A stretch of DNA of 36,007 nt from Actinomyces culturomici (lineage in GTDB: Bacteria > Actinomycetota > Actinomycetes > Actinomycetales > Actinomycetaceae): positions 550,056 through 586,062 of the forward strand of contig NZ_LS991316.1 of the NCBI RefSeq assembly GCF_900499005.1. Direction: 5' to 3'. The notes below the pieces were generated by a model. The model was given only the letters and a program-made list of their open reading frames with translations, made no database searches and was not told where the DNA came from. The translations under genes were made by a program, and so were the position numbers. Each line of letters starts with the position of its first letter. Position 1 is the stretch's first letter. This document shows positions 1 to 8,843 of this stretch, one piece after another.

Positions 1-127
1 CCCGTGTCCGATCGCACAGGTCGGAGCGCGTGAGCCCGCCCACCCGGCCGGGGAGTCGGAGGCGCCCCGTGCTAGCCTTGAAAGGCCGTCAGAACGGCCG
101 CGGATCGTATGCGACGGGGGCAAGCCC
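1..127. repeat. 127-bp exact duplicate of the rpsO leader at the window edge
   Basis: Bases 1-127 are identical to 5357-5483 in the same orientation. The match starts at the first base of the window and stops at 127/5483, where 128 continues into infB and 5484 continues into the rpsO leader. The segment carries the rpsO -10 box and leader hairpin. An identity of exactly 127 bases at a sequence end is what a de Bruijn assembly with k=127 leaves behind, so I treat it as a probable assembly artefact. The alternative is a real tandem-type rearrangement. Confidence 0.95.
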
Positions 128-2433
128 AGGGCATGCCCCGTCCGGGAGGCACCGGCGGCCCGCGCCCCGGTCCCCGTCCCGGCGGCCGTCCGGGTCAGGG
201 CGGTCAGGGCGAGCGCCCCGCGCGTCCCGGCGCCCCCCGTCCGGGCGGCACCGGCGGTCCCCGTCCCGGCGCTCCGCGTCCCGCGGGCCGCGCCGGCGGT
301 CCCCGCCCGAACCCGGGCATGATGCCCGGCCAGGCGAACTTCGCCCGCAACGCGGCGGTCGGCGCCTCCGATCGTCCGGCGCGCGGCGCCGGCCGCGGTC
401 GCGGCCCCCGTCCGGGTGCGGCAGGAGGCCCCGGCGCAGGTGCGGGAGCCCCCGCGGGCGCCGGTTTCGGTCCCGCGCGCGGCGGCGGTCGCGGCGGTCG
501 CGGCTCCACCCCGGGCGCGTTCGGCCGCGGAGGCGGTCGCAACCAGCGCGGACGCAAGTCGAAGCGCGCGAAGCGTCAAGAGTACGAGCAGCAGAACGCG
601 CCGGTCATCGGCGGCGTCTCGATCCCGCGCGGCAACGGGCAGATCGTCCGCATCCGCCAGGGAGCGTCCCTCGCGGACTTCGCCGAGAAGATCGACGTCA
701 ATCCCGCAGCGCTCGTCACCGTCCTCTTCCACCTCGGCGAGATGGCGACGGCGACCCAGTCGCTCGACCAGGACACCTTCGAGGCCCTCGGCGCCGAGCT
801 CGGCTACGACGTCAAGGTCGTCTCCCCGGAGGACGAGGACCGCGAGCTCCTCGAATCCTTCGACATCGACCTCGAGGCCGAAGAGCTCGACGACGCGGAG
901 AACATGCAGCCGCGTCCGCCGGTCGTCACGGTCATGGGCCACGTCGACCACGGCAAGACGAAGCTCCTCGACGCGATCCGCCACACGGACGTCGTCGACA
1001 CCGAGCACGGCGGCATCACGCAGCACATCGGCGCCTACCAGGTGAACGTCGAGCACGAGGGCCGGACGCGTCCGATCACCTTCATCGACACCCCCGGCCA
1101 CGAGGCCTTCACCGCCATGCGCGCCCGCGGCGCGCAGGTCACCGACATCGCGATCCTCGTCGTCGCGGCCGATGACGGCGTCATGCCGCAGACGGTCGAG
1201 GCGATCAACCACGCGCAGGCGGCCGGCGTCCCGATCGTCGTCGCGGTGAACAAGATCGACAAGGAGGGCGCGAACCCGGACAAGATCCGCGGTCAGCTCA
1301 CCGAGTACGGCCTCGTCGCCGAGGACTACGGCGGCGACGTCATGTTCGTCGACATCTCCGCGAAGCAGCGTCAGGGCATCCGCGAACTCCTCGAGGCCGT
1401 CCTCCTCACGGCGGACGCCGCCCTCACGCTCGAGGCGAACCCCGACACCGACGCCCGCGGCGTCGCCATCGAGGCGAAGCTCGACAAGGGACGCGGCGCC
1501 GTCGCGACGATGCTCGTCGAGCGCGGCACCCTCCGCGTCGGCGACGCGATCGTCGTCGGCTCGGCCCACGGCCGCGTCCGCGCGATGTTCGACGACTCCG
1601 GCGAGGACATCGCCGAGGCCGGCCCGTCGACCCCGGTCGCCGTCCTCGGCCTCACCTCGGTCCCGCGCGCCGGCGACTCGTTCCTCGTCGCGCCCGACGA
1701 CCGCACGGCCCGCCAGATCGCGGACAAGCGCGAGGCGGCCGAGCGTCAGGCGATGCTCGCGAAGCGCCGCAAGCGCGTCTCCCTCGAGGACTTCGACAAG
1801 GTCCTCAAGGAGGGCCAGGTCGACACGCTCAACCTCATCATCAAGGGCGACGTGTCCGGCGCCGTCGAAGCGCTCGAGGATTCGCTCCTCGGCATCGACG
1901 TCGGCGACGAGGTCCAGCTCCGCATCATCCACCGCGGCGTCGGCGCGATCACGCAGAACGACGTCAATCTCGCCACGGTCGATAACGCGGTCATCATCGG
2001 CTTCAACGTCCGTCCGGCCGAGCGAGTCGCCGAACTCGCCGACGCCGAGGGCGTGGAGATCAAGTACTACAACGTCATCTACTCGGCGATCGATGACATC
2101 GAGGCCGCCCTCAAGGGCATGCTGAAGCCGATCTACGAGGAGGTCTCGCTCGGCACGGCGGAGATCCGCCAGGTCTTCCACTCGGGCAAGTTCGGCAACA
2201 TCGCCGGCTCGATCGTCCGCTCCGGCACGATCAAGCGCGGGACGAAGGCGCGCCTCGTCCGCGACGGCGTCGTGCTCGCCGACAACCTCGAGATCGCGTC
2301 CCTGCGCCGCGAGAAGGACGACGTCACCGAGGTCCGCGAGGGCTACGAGTGCGGTATCACGCTCGGGTTCAAGGACATCACCGAGGGCGACATCATCGAG
2401 ACCTGGGAGATGCGCGAGAAGCCGCGCGACTGA
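109..2433 (+). CDS. infB: Translation initiation factor IF-2 (5' end missing or replaced)
   Basis: IF-2 is the GTPase that places initiator tRNA on the 30S subunit and promotes 50S joining. After a long Gly/Pro/Arg-rich disordered region, an IF2_N-type domain lies at about residues 165-245 of this frame. The GTPase domain follows, with GHVDHGKT at 277-284, DTPGH near 327 and NKID near 381, and then the C-terminal beta-barrel domains. The frame opens at ATG 109, but bases 1-127 are a copy of the rpsO leader. The authentic sequence therefore begins at about base 128, and the first residues (MRRGQAQ) are not trustworthy. The 774-residue length is short for an actinobacterial IF-2, usually about 900 or more, which agrees with a lost N-terminus. 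No ribosome binding site precedes ATG 109. Identity is certain; the start is not. Confidence 0.93.
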   Translation: MRRGQAQGMPRPGGTGGPRPGPRPGGRPGQGGQGERPARPGAPRPGGTGGPRPGAPRPAGRAGGPRPNPGMMPGQANFARNAAVGASDRPARGAGRGRGPRPGAAGGPGAGAGAPAGAGFGPARGGGRGGRGSTPGAFGRGGGRNQRGRKSKRAKRQEYEQQNAPVIGGVSIPRGNGQIVRIRQGASLADFAEKIDVNPAALVTVLFHLGEMATATQSLDQDTFEALGAELGYDVKVVSPEDEDRELLESFDIDLEAEELDDAENMQPRPPVVTVMGHVDHGKTKLLDAIRHTDVVDTEHGGITQHIGAYQVNVEHEGRTRPITFIDTPGHEAFTAMRARGAQVTDIAILVVAADDGVMPQTVEAINHAQAAGVPIVVAVNKIDKEGANPDKIRGQLTEYGLVAEDYGGDVMFVDISAKQRQGIRELLEAVLLTADAALTLEANPDTDARGVAIEAKLDKGRGAVATMLVERGTLRVGDAIVVGSAHGRVRAMFDDSGEDIAEAGPSTPVAVLGLTSVPRAGDSFLVAPDDRTARQIADKREAAERQAMLAKRRKRVSLEDFDKVLKEGQVDTLNLIIKGDVSGAVEALEDSLLGIDVGDEVQLRIIHRGVGAITQNDVNLATVDNAVIIGFNVRPAERVAELADAEGVEIKYYNVIYSAIDDIEAALKGMLKPIYEEVSLGTAEIRQVFHSGKFGNIAGSIVRSGTIKRGTKARLVRDGVVLADNLEIASLRREKDDVTEVREGYECGITLGFKDITEGDIIETWEMREKPRD

Positions 2434-2451
2434 TCCCATCGATCGGCATCC

Positions 2452-2489
2452 GGGGTCCGGGGAGGCGCGAGAGCGCCGCCCCGGGCCCC
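2452..2489 (+). terminator. Strong hairpin after infB
   Basis: Arms 2452-2468 and 2473-2489 pair over 17 positions with one A-G mismatch and one G-U pair, closing on a GAGA loop. It begins 19 bases after the infB stop. There is no T-tract, as is common for actinobacterial terminators. It could also be an RNA-processing or stabilising structure between infB and rbfA. Confidence 0.6.
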
Positions 2490-2683
2490 CGCCCGTTGCG
2501 CGCGGCAGTTCATCGACGCCTCGGCTCGTTCCACGCGGGGCCGTTCGAGAAGGCGCGGCGGGGGAGTGATCCCTCACCCGGCGCGGTGCCCCGCCGCCGG
2601 ACCCCGTACCATGGATCACCGGTGCCGGCCCGATGCGGACGCCGCAGCGGCCCGGCGACAACGGCTCAGCGAAGGAGACCCCC

Positions 2684-3202
2684 ATGGCGGACGAGGCGCG
2701 CCAGCGCAAGGTGCAGGACCGGATCCAGCAGACGGTCGCGCGGCTGCTCGGGCGCCGGATCAAGGATCCGCGCCTCGGGTTCGTGACGATCACGGACGTG
2801 CGCGTCACGGGCGACCTCCAGCACGCTTCGATCTTCTACACCGTCCTCGGCGACGAGGAGGACCGCAAGGGCACGGCCCGCGCCTTCGAGTCCGCGAAGG
2901 GCATCATCCGCTCGGAGATCGGCAAGGCGCTCGGCATCCGACTCACCCCGTCGATCGAATTCATCCTCGACGCGCTCCCCGAGTCGGCCGCCGCCATCGA
3001 GGGCGCGCTCGCCGCCGCGAAGGCCCGCGACGAGGAGATCGCGAAGCTCGCCGAGGGCGCCTCCTACGCCGGCGAGGCCGACCCCTACCGCAAGGACGAG
3101 GAGTTCGACGAGGACGAGGACGACGACTCCGACGAGGACGATCTCGACGACGACGACTCCGACGAGGACTCCGAGACGGACGACGACGAGGACGCCCGCT
3201 GA
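2684..3202 (+). CDS. rbfA: 30S ribosome-binding factor A with acidic tail
   Basis: RbfA is a small KH-like protein that helps mature the 5' end of 16S rRNA in the 30S subunit. The start is ATG 2684, preceded by AAGGAG at 2672-2677. The first 110 or so residues are the conserved fold ([20 protein letters not shown], then [20 protein letters not shown]). The protein is 172 residues, longer than typical RbfA (about 120-150), because of a C-terminal tail from about residue 138 made almost entirely of Asp, Glu and Ser. The tail probably contacts basic ribosomal proteins or is simply disordered; that is inference. truB begins two bases after the stop, so the two are translated together. A TACCAT hexamer at 2607-2612 might be the -10 of a local promoter. 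Confidence 0.95.
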   Translation: MADEARQRKVQDRIQQTVARLLGRRIKDPRLGFVTITDVRVTGDLQHASIFYTVLGDEEDRKGTARAFESAKGIIRSEIGKALGIRLTPSIEFILDALPESAAAIEGALAAAKARDEEIAKLAEGASYAGEADPYRKDEEFDEDEDDDSDEDDLDDDDSDEDSETDDDEDAR

Positions 3203-3204
3203 CG

Positions 3205-4248
3205 ATGGCGAAGCGACCTGACGTCTCCGTCCCCGGAATCGTCGTCGTCGACAAGCCCGCCGGCCTCACGAGCCACGACGTCGTCGCGCGCGTCCGCCGA
3301 CTCGCCCGCACCCGCAAGGTCGGCCACGGCGGCACGCTCGACCCGATGGCGACCGGCGTCCTCGTCGTCGGCGTCGGCAAGGCGACGCGCCTCCTCACGT
3401 GGATCACCGGGCACGACAAGACCTATTGCGCGACCATCCGCTTCGGCGCGACGACCTCGACCGACGACGCCGAGGGAGAAATCGTCTCCGCCCCCGGCTG
3501 CCCCGCGCTCGACCCCGAGGCCCTCGAGACCGCGATGGCGGCCCTGCGCGGCGACATCCTCCAGGTCCCCTCGACCGTGTCGGCGAAGAAGATCGACGGG
3601 AAGCGCGCCTACGCGCTCGCCCGTGAGGGCGTCGAGGTCGAACTCGTGCCCGTGCCCGTGACGATCGCCCGCTTCGAGAGCGTCTCCGAACCCCGGGAGG
3701 CGATCCTGCCGACCGACGGGGGAGAGGTTCGCGTCGTCGACCTCGACGTCGAGGTCGACTGCTCGTCCGGCACGTACATCCGCGCGCTCGCCCGCGACCT
3801 CGGCGTGGCGCTCGGCGTCGGCGCCCACCTCACGCGCCTGCGCCGCACCCGCGTCGGAACCTTCACACTCGACGACGCCCATGCGCTCGCCGACCTCGAG
3901 GCCGAGGGCGAGGCGCGCGTCGCGCTGTCCCGCCCGACCGGGGCGCCCGCGGCCTCCGAATCAGACGACTCCGCCGCCCCGGCCTCGTCGATCGACGAAC
4001 CGGCGCCCGCCCCCGGGCTCATCGGCCTCGACGCCGTCGTCGCCGCGATGTTCCCGACCCTCGAGCTCGACGAGGACGAAGCCGCGCGCTTCCTCCACGG
4101 CAACCCGCCGAGGCGCGAGCCCGCCGAGATCGCCGCGCTCGCCGCCGGCTCCGCGACCCTCGGCGCCCTCGACCGGGCGGGGCACGCGCTCGGACTGCTC
4201 GACGCGTCCGGCCCCCGACTCACCACCGTCTGCGTCCTGAGGAGCTGA
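3205..4248 (+). CDS. truB: tRNA pseudouridine-55 synthase
   Basis: TruB converts U55 of the tRNA T-loop to pseudouridine. The start is ATG 3205, two bases after the rbfA stop. The catalytic motif [10 protein letters not shown] places the nucleophilic aspartate at D46, and the KPAGLTSHD motif lies at 17-25. Conserved [14 protein letters not shown] and a C-terminal PUA-like segment (about 275-347) follow. Between the catalytic part and the C-terminal segment is a Ser/Ala/Pro-rich linker at about residues 245-272. It contains SSIDE, encoded by a copy of the dispersed GCCCCGNCCTCGTCGATCG element at 3976-3998. At 347 residues it is slightly longer than most bacterial TruB, mainly through this linker. 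It is operonic with rbfA and ribF. Confidence 0.96.
   Translation: MAKRPDVSVPGIVVVDKPAGLTSHDVVARVRRLARTRKVGHGGTLDPMATGVLVVGVGKATRLLTWITGHDKTYCATIRFGATTSTDDAEGEIVSAPGCPALDPEALETAMAALRGDILQVPSTVSAKKIDGKRAYALAREGVEVELVPVPVTIARFESVSEPREAILPTDGGEVRVVDLDVEVDCSSGTYIRALARDLGVALGVGAHLTRLRRTRVGTFTLDDAHALADLEAEGEARVALSRPTGAPAASESDDSAAPASSIDEPAPAPGLIGLDAVVAAMFPTLELDEDEAARFLHGNPPRREPAEIAALAAGSATLGALDRAGHALGLLDASGPRLTTVCVLRS
3976..3998 (+). repeat. Dispersed CTCGTCGATCG element, copy in truB linker
   Basis: It reads GCCCCGGCCTCGTCGATCG followed by ACGA and includes the full 14-base palindrome TCGTCGATCGACGA. It lies inside the disordered linker of TruB and encodes ASSIDE. Other copies are listed separately. 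Confidence 0.7.
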
Positions 4249-4251
4249 CCG

Positions 4252-5241
4252 ATGAAGACCTGGACCTCCCTGGCCGACGTGCCCGGCGACGAGAAGTGCG
4301 TCGTGACGATCGGCAACTTCGACGGCATGCACAACGGGCATCGTCGCGTCGTCTCCTCCTGCGTCGAGCGCGCCCGCAAGCGCGGCGTCGACGCCGTCGC
4401 CATCACCTTCGACCCGCACCCCACGCAGGTCCACCGGCCCGAGGTCGGCCTCCAGCTCATTTCGCCCCTGCGCGACCGCCTCGATGCGATGGCCGCCTCC
4501 GGGCTCGACGCGACCCTCGTCGTCCACTACGACGCGAGCGTCTACCGGCTCGAGCCCGAGGAGTTCGTCGTCGAATTCCTCGTCGACCGGCTCGGCGCCA
4601 TCGAGGTCGTCGTCGGGGAGGACTTCCGCTTCGGTCGCCTCAACACCGGCACCGTCGACACCCTGCGCGAGCTCGGGCGCCGCTACGGCTTCGACGTCAC
4701 GATGGTCACCGACATCCAGGCCCCCGAGGGGCGGCGCTGGTCCTCCTCCTGGGTCCGCCAGCTCCTCGCCGACGGCGACGTCGCGGGCGCCGCGCGCGTC
4801 CTCGGGCACCTCCACCGGGTCCGCGGCACCGTCGAGCACGGCTTCAAGCGCGGGCGCGCCCTCGGATTCCCGACCGCGAACCTCCAGGGCGGCATCGAGG
4901 GCGTCGTCCCCGCCGACGGCGTCTACGCCGGCTGGGTCGTCCGCACCGTCCCCGGCACCGAGTCCGCCGAGTTCCTCCCCGCCGCGATCTCCGTCGGGAC
5001 GAACCCGCAGTTCGACGGGGTCGAGCGGACCGTCGAGGCGCACGTCCTCGGGCGCTCCGACCTCAACCTCTACGGGGAGAGGATCGCCATCACCTTCGTC
5101 TCGCGGATCCGCCCGATGAAAAGCTTCGACTCCCTCGACGAGCTCCTCACCGCGATGGACGACGACCTGCGGCGCACCGCCTACGTCCTCGGCATCGCCG
5201 TCGCCGGGCGCGTCGACCCCGACACCGTCACCGCGAACTGA
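4252..5241 (+). CDS. ribF: Bifunctional riboflavin kinase / FAD synthetase
   Basis: RibF phosphorylates riboflavin to FMN and adenylates FMN to FAD. The N-terminal adenylyltransferase domain shows GNFDGMHNGH at residues 21-30, the FAD-synthetase form of the HxGH nucleotide-binding motif. WSSSWVRQLLADG near 163-175 corresponds to the family SSTxIR motif. The C-terminal riboflavin kinase domain has the GFPTANL signature near 206 and ends with the usual RP(M)KSFDS segment. At 329 residues it is a normal length. ATG 4252 begins three bases after the truB stop, and GAGGAG at 4239-4244 serves as its ribosome binding site. This truB-ribF pairing is standard in actinobacteria. Confidence 0.96.
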   Translation: MKTWTSLADVPGDEKCVVTIGNFDGMHNGHRRVVSSCVERARKRGVDAVAITFDPHPTQVHRPEVGLQLISPLRDRLDAMAASGLDATLVVHYDASVYRLEPEEFVVEFLVDRLGAIEVVVGEDFRFGRLNTGTVDTLRELGRRYGFDVTMVTDIQAPEGRRWSSSWVRQLLADGDVAGAARVLGHLHRVRGTVEHGFKRGRALGFPTANLQGGIEGVVPADGVYAGWVVRTVPGTESAEFLPAAISVGTNPQFDGVERTVEAHVLGRSDLNLYGERIAITFVSRIRPMKSFDSLDELLTAMDDDLRRTAYVLGIAVAGRVDPDTVTAN

Positions 5242-5286
5242 GGCCCGTCCGGCGGCCGGCACCTCGCCTCCCTCCTCCGGCGCGCA

Positions 5287-5351
5287 GCCCCGGCCTCGTG
5301 CGCATCGCCCCGCGGCGATCGTCTCGCGGATCGACGAGGGCGCGGCGGGGC
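5287..5351 (+). terminator. Inverted repeat between ribF and rpsO, possible terminator
   Basis: The outer arms, GCCCCGGCCTCGT at 5287-5299 and ACGAGGGCGCGGCGGGGC at 5334-5351, are imperfectly complementary. They are half-copies of the dispersed CTCGTCGATCG element facing each other. A perfect internal hairpin, ATCGCC-CCGC-GGCGAT, sits at 5304-5319. The position, 46 bases after ribF and before the rpsO promoter, suits a terminator. Confidence 0.5.
5327..5351 (-). repeat. Dispersed CTCGTCGATCG element, ribF-rpsO spacer copy
   Basis: On the plus strand it reads CGGATCGACGAGGGCG followed by CGGCGGGGC, a diverged reverse-oriented copy with three extra bases in the GC-rich arm. A second half-copy faces it at 5287-5299. 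Confidence 0.5.
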
Positions 5352-5356
5352 GCCGA

Positions 5357-5483
5357 CCCGTGTCCGATCGCACAGGTCGGAGCGCGTGAGCCCGCCCACC
5401 CGGCCGGGGAGTCGGAGGCGCCCCGTGCTAGCCTTGAAAGGCCGTCAGAACGGCCGCGGATCGTATGCGACGGGGGCAAGCCC
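5357..5483. repeat. Native copy of the 127-bp duplicated segment (rpsO promoter and leader)
   Basis: Identical to bases 1-127. This is the natural location, since the -10 box and leader hairpin here precede rpsO with its own ribosome binding site. See the entry at position 1. Confidence 0.9.
5429..5434 (+). promoter_or_regulatory. Probable -10 box of the rpsO promoter
   Basis: TAGCCT matches the actinobacterial TANNNT -10 pattern. Transcription would start near 5441, inside the leader hairpin, giving a leader of about 78 bases. No good -35 hexamer is visible. Confidence 0.5.
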
Positions 5484-5484
5484 C
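5440..5484 (+). promoter_or_regulatory. Structured rpsO mRNA leader
   Basis: Two perfect small hairpins lie in the leader: GGCCGT-CAGA-ACGGCC at 5440-5455 and GGGGC-AA-GCCCC at 5473-5484. Ribosomal protein S15 represses its own mRNA through a leader structure in several bacterial groups, so this may be an autoregulatory site. I see no conserved S15-binding motif that would prove it. The first hairpin could equally stabilise the 5' end. Confidence 0.35.
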
Positions 5485-5518
5485 GCCGCTCCGCGCAACG
5501 AGACACAAGGAGAAGCCC

Positions 5519-5788
5519 GTGCCCCTGAGCAAGGACGTCAAGGATCAGATCATCGCCGAGTACGGCACCCACGAGGGCGACACCGGCTCCCCCGAGGTGC
5601 AGATCGCGCTGCTCACCCAGCGCATCAAGGACCTCACCGAGCACTTCAAGTACCACACGCACGACCACCACTCGCGCCGCGGCCTCCTGCTGCTCGTCGG
5701 TCGTCGTCGTCGCCTCCTCGGCTACCTCGCCTCGATCGACATCGAGCGCTACCGCGCCCTCGTCGAGCGTCTGGGCCTGCGCCGCTGA
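5519..5788 (+). CDS. rpsO: 30S ribosomal protein S15
   Basis: S15 is a primary 16S rRNA-binding protein of the 30S platform. The start is GTG 5519, with AAGGAG at 5507-5512, giving the standard N-terminus [12 protein letters not shown]. Family landmarks include [33 protein letters not shown] and the basic [12 protein letters not shown] stretch. It is 89 residues, exactly the usual length. An upstream in-frame ATG at 5465 lies in the leader and lacks a ribosome binding site. pnp follows downstream, as in most bacteria. Confidence 0.97.
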   Translation: MPLSKDVKDQIIAEYGTHEGDTGSPEVQIALLTQRIKDLTEHFKYHTHDHHSRRGLLLLVGRRRRLLGYLASIDIERYRALVERLGLRR

Positions 5789-5794
5789 GCCGTT

Positions 5795-5826
5795 CCGGCC
5801 CGATCCCCTCACCGGGACCGGGCCGG
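5795..5826 (+). terminator. Terminator hairpin after rpsO
   Basis: CCGGCCCG at 5795-5802 pairs with CGGGCCGG at 5819-5826, and an inner TCCC/GGGA pairing extends the stem. It begins seven bases after the rpsO stop and is followed by a T/C-rich CCTCTTC. It may terminate part of the transcription before pnp. Confidence 0.65.
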
Positions 5827-6031
5827 ACCTCTTCGCGCGGGGCGCACTGAGCGGAGCGCCCCGAGCTTCCCGATCCCCGCTCGCCACCGCGCGCACGCGC
5901 CGCCGGTTTTCGACAGTGGTTCACGGACCTCCCCGACTCAGGGTCGGCAGGATCGACGCCGTGGACTTCGATCGAAGGCCGAAGCCCGGCGCGCATCCCC
6001 TTTCCCCCTGATGACAAGGAGAAACGCCCCC

Positions 6032-8392
6032 ATGATGGAAGGCTCCGACATCACCGCCGCCGAGGCGATCATCGACAACGGCCGCTTCGGCACGCGCACC
6101 GTCCGCTTCGAGACCGGCCGTCTCGCGAAGCAGGCCGCGGGCTCCGCCCTCGCCTACCTCGACGACGAGACCACCGTCCTCTCGGCCACCACCGTCGGCA
6201 AGTCCCCCAAGGACCAGTTCGACTTCTTCCCCCTCACCGTCGACGTCGAGGAGCGCGCCTACGCCGCCGGCCGCATCCCCGGCTCCTTCTTCCGCCGCGA
6301 GGGCCGCGCCGGCACCGAGGCCATCCTCGCCGCGCGCCTCATCGACCGCCCGCTGCGCCCCGGCTTCGTCAAGGGCCTGCGCAACGAGGTCCAGGTCGTC
6401 GAGACGGTCCTCGCCGTCAACCCCGACGACGCCTACGACGTCCTCGCGATCAACGCCGCGTCGATGTCCACCCAGATCGCCGGCCTCCCCTTCACCGGCC
6501 CGATCGGCGGCACCCGCCTCGCCCTCATCGACGACCAGTGGGTCGCCTTCCCGCGCTGGTCCGAGCTCGAGCGCTCCGTCTTCAACATCGTCGTCGCGGG
6601 CCGCATCGTCACGAAGGCCGACGGCTCCGAGGACGTTGCGATCATGATGGTCGAGGCCGGCGGCGGCAAGAACGAGTGGGAGCTCATCCAGAACGGCGCG
6701 ACCGCCCCCACCGAGGACGTCGTCGCCGACGGCCTCGAGGCCGCCAAGCCCTTCATCAAGGCCCTCTGCGAGGCCCAGATCGAGGTCGCGAAGTCCGCCT
6801 CCAAGGAGACCGCGGAGTTCCCGCTCTTCATCGACTACACCGACGAGCAGTACGCGGCCGTCGAGGAGTTCGTCGGCGACAAGCTCGCCACCGCGCTCCT
6901 CACCGAGGGCAAGCTCGCCCGCGACGAGGCCGTCGACGCCGTCAAGGCCGAGATGCTCGCCGGGCTCGCCGAGAAGTACCCCGAGCAGGAGAAGGACCTC
7001 AAGGCCGCCTTCCGCTCGCTCGAGAAGTACACGATCCGCCAGCGCACGCTCCGCGAGGAGATCCGCATGGACGGCCGCACCCCGCGTCAGATCCGCTCCC
7101 TCTCCGCCGAGGTCGAGGTCCTCCCGCGCGTCCACGGCTCGGCCCTCTTCCAGCGCGGCGAGACGCAGATCCTCGGCGTCACGACCCTCGCGATGCTCCG
7201 CATGGAGCAGCAGCTCGACAACCTCTCGCCGGTCACCGCGAAGCGGTACATGCACCAGTACAACTTCCCGCCGTTCTCCACCGGCGAGACCGGCCGCGTC
7301 GGCGCCCCGAAGCGCCGCGAGATCGGCCACGGCGACCTCGCCGAGCGCGCCCTCATCCCGGTCCTGCCGACCCGCGAGGAGTTCCCCTACGCGATCCGCC
7401 AGGTCTCCGAGACCATGGGCTCGAACGGCTCGTCCTCCATGGGCTCCGTCTGCGCCTCCACGCTCTCGCTCCTCCAGGCGGGCGTGCCGCTGCGCGCCCC
7501 CGTCGCGGGCATCGCGATGGGCCTCATGACCGGCGAGGTCGACGGCGTCCAGAAGGCCGTCACCCTCACCGACATCCTCGGCGCCGAGGACGGCTTCGGC
7601 GACATGGACTTCAAGGTCGCCGGCACGAAGGACTTCATCACCGCCCTTCAGCTCGACACCAAGCTCGACGGCATCGACTCGCAGGTCCTCCGCGGCGCGC
7701 TCGCGCAGGCCCGCGACGCCCGCCTCGCGATCCTCGACCTCATCAACCAGGCGATCGACGGCCCGGACGAGATGAGCCAGTACGCGCCGCGCATCATCAC
7801 CGTCCAGGTCCCCGTCGACAAGATCGGCGAGGTCATCGGCCCGAAGGGCAAGATGATCAACCAGATCCAGGAGGACACGGGCGCCGACGTCACCATCGAG
7901 GACGACGGCACGGTCTACATCGCGTCCGCGAACGGCGAGTCCGCCGAGGCCGCGCGCCAGATGATCAACCAGATCGCGAACCCGCAGATGCCCGAGGTCG
8001 GCGAGCGCTTCATCGGCACCGTCGTCAAGACGACGTCCTTCGGCGCCTTCGTCTCCCTCACCCCCGGCAAGGACGGCCTGCTCCACATCTCGCAGGTCCG
8101 TCGCCTCGTCGGCGGCAAGCGCGTCGAGTCGGTCGACGACGTCCTCCAGGTCGGCCAGCAGGTCGAGGTCGAGATCGCCGAGATCGGCGATCGCGGCAAG
8201 CTCAGCCTGCACGCCGTCCTCGACGACGAGGCCGCGGCCGCCGAGGCCGAGGGCTCCGAGCCCGCCGAGCGCCCGGAGCGCCGCGAGCGTCGCGACCGCG
8301 GCGAGCGTCGCGAGCGCCGTCCGCGCACCCGTACGCGCCGCAAGCGCGAGGACGAGTCCGAGGGCTCCGAGGAGGCCTCGACCGAGGAGTGA
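6032..8392 (+). CDS. pnp: Polyribonucleotide nucleotidyltransferase (PNPase / GpsI)
   Basis: PNPase degrades RNA phosphorolytically from the 3' end. In actinobacteria it is also the enzyme called guanosine pentaphosphate synthetase. Two RNase PH-type domains are followed by a KH domain ([17 protein letters not shown], near residues 602-618) and an S1 domain ([18 protein letters not shown], from about 657). The C-terminus carries about 50 residues rich in Arg and then Glu, a disordered RNA-binding-like tail typical of the phylum. I chose ATG 6032 because AAGGAG lies at 6016-6021; the upstream ATG 6011 overlaps that site, and ATG 6035 is a close alternative. The length from 6032 is 786 residues, normal for the family. 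A strong terminator follows. Confidence 0.96.
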   Translation: MMEGSDITAAEAIIDNGRFGTRTVRFETGRLAKQAAGSALAYLDDETTVLSATTVGKSPKDQFDFFPLTVDVEERAYAAGRIPGSFFRREGRAGTEAILAARLIDRPLRPGFVKGLRNEVQVVETVLAVNPDDAYDVLAINAASMSTQIAGLPFTGPIGGTRLALIDDQWVAFPRWSELERSVFNIVVAGRIVTKADGSEDVAIMMVEAGGGKNEWELIQNGATAPTEDVVADGLEAAKPFIKALCEAQIEVAKSASKETAEFPLFIDYTDEQYAAVEEFVGDKLATALLTEGKLARDEAVDAVKAEMLAGLAEKYPEQEKDLKAAFRSLEKYTIRQRTLREEIRMDGRTPRQIRSLSAEVEVLPRVHGSALFQRGETQILGVTTLAMLRMEQQLDNLSPVTAKRYMHQYNFPPFSTGETGRVGAPKRREIGHGDLAERALIPVLPTREEFPYAIRQVSETMGSNGSSSMGSVCASTLSLLQAGVPLRAPVAGIAMGLMTGEVDGVQKAVTLTDILGAEDGFGDMDFKVAGTKDFITALQLDTKLDGIDSQVLRGALAQARDARLAILDLINQAIDGPDEMSQYAPRIITVQVPVDKIGEVIGPKGKMINQIQEDTGADVTIEDDGTVYIASANGESAEAARQMINQIANPQMPEVGERFIGTVVKTTSFGAFVSLTPGKDGLLHISQVRRLVGGKRVESVDDVLQVGQQVEVEIAEIGDRGKLSLHAVLDDEAAAAEAEGSEPAERPERRERRDRGERRERRPRTRTRRKREDESEGSEEASTEE

Positions 8393-8434
8393 TCCTCGCC
8401 TCCGATCGGGGAGCGATCCTCTCACACGGGTCCG

Positions 8435-8463
8435 GGGGGCCGGCGGCGATGCCGCCGGCCCCC
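8435..8463 (+). terminator. Terminator after pnp
   Basis: GGGGGCCGGCGGC at 8435-8447 pairs perfectly over 13 bp with GCCGCCGGCCCCC at 8451-8463 around a GAT loop. It lies 42 bases after the pnp stop and is followed by the T-rich run CTTGTGTCGTCTCTTCTT. It isolates pnp from the inserted region downstream. Confidence 0.85.
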
Positions 8464-8530
8464 GGCTTGTGTCGTCTCTTCTTCGACTGGCCAGCGCCGG
8501 ATCTCCCGGCCGCCACCGCCCGACCTCGCG

Positions 8531-8631
8531 AAAGCATTACCGCACCCCCGCCGACGGCATGACCCGACCCCCACCGAGAGCATCACTTTCGCGCGCCGAA
8601 AGCATCACGTTCCTTCGTCGAGGGGATCTCC
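8531..8631 (+). repeat. 22-23 bp-spaced GCAT box array (copy 1)
   Basis: Boxes related to CCGARAGCATYACC recur with GCAT (finally GGAT) at 8534, 8557, 8580, 8602 and 8624, that is, steps of 23, 23, 22 and 22. The part 8570-8631 is closely matched at 15171-15232 (minus strand) and 27453-27512. It lies in the 451-base gene-free stretch between pnp and the sensor kinase (8393-8843), which also holds the pnp terminator, one dispersed-element copy and the kinase promoter. The function is unknown. Confidence 0.8.
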
Positions 8632-8672
8632 GGAGACCGATGCGCTTCGTATTTCCGGACCGGTGCGCGCCT

Positions 8673-8690
8673 GCCCCGGCCTCGTCGATC
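8673..8690 (+). repeat. Dispersed CTCGTCGATCG element, pnp-kinase spacer copy
   Basis: GCCCCGGCCTCGTCGATC in intergenic DNA, identical over these 18 bases to the copy in truB at 3976. Confidence 0.65.
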
Positions 8691-8830
8691 CGCAACGATG
8701 CGACCGGGAGTAGCGGAATCACCATTCGTCGATTGACCTCGCGCGATCATTGATGTTCAGTAGGCGCGATTCATCGTCACCCGACTGAAAGGGAAGTAGT
8801 TGAGGCGTTTCGTGATGGGATCGATGGCGG

Positions 8831-8836
8831 TAGTCT
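8831..8836 (+). promoter_or_regulatory. -10 box of a probable leaderless promoter for the sensor kinase
   Basis: TAGTCT lies seven bases before ATG 8844, the spacing seen before many genes in this window. Transcription would start at or next to the start codon. No ribosome binding site is present. This is the main support for the 8844 start. Confidence 0.5.
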
Positions 8837-8843
8837 CCCTGGT

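Noticed and set aside
5465-5518. ATG 5465 as the rpsO start
   Set aside because: It would add 18 leader-encoded residues with no similarity to S15, and AAGGAG is correctly placed for GTG 5519.
8531-8631. CRISPR array
   Set aside because: The repeat boxes are only about 14 bases and imperfect, the spacers are 8-9 bases, and no cas gene is near.
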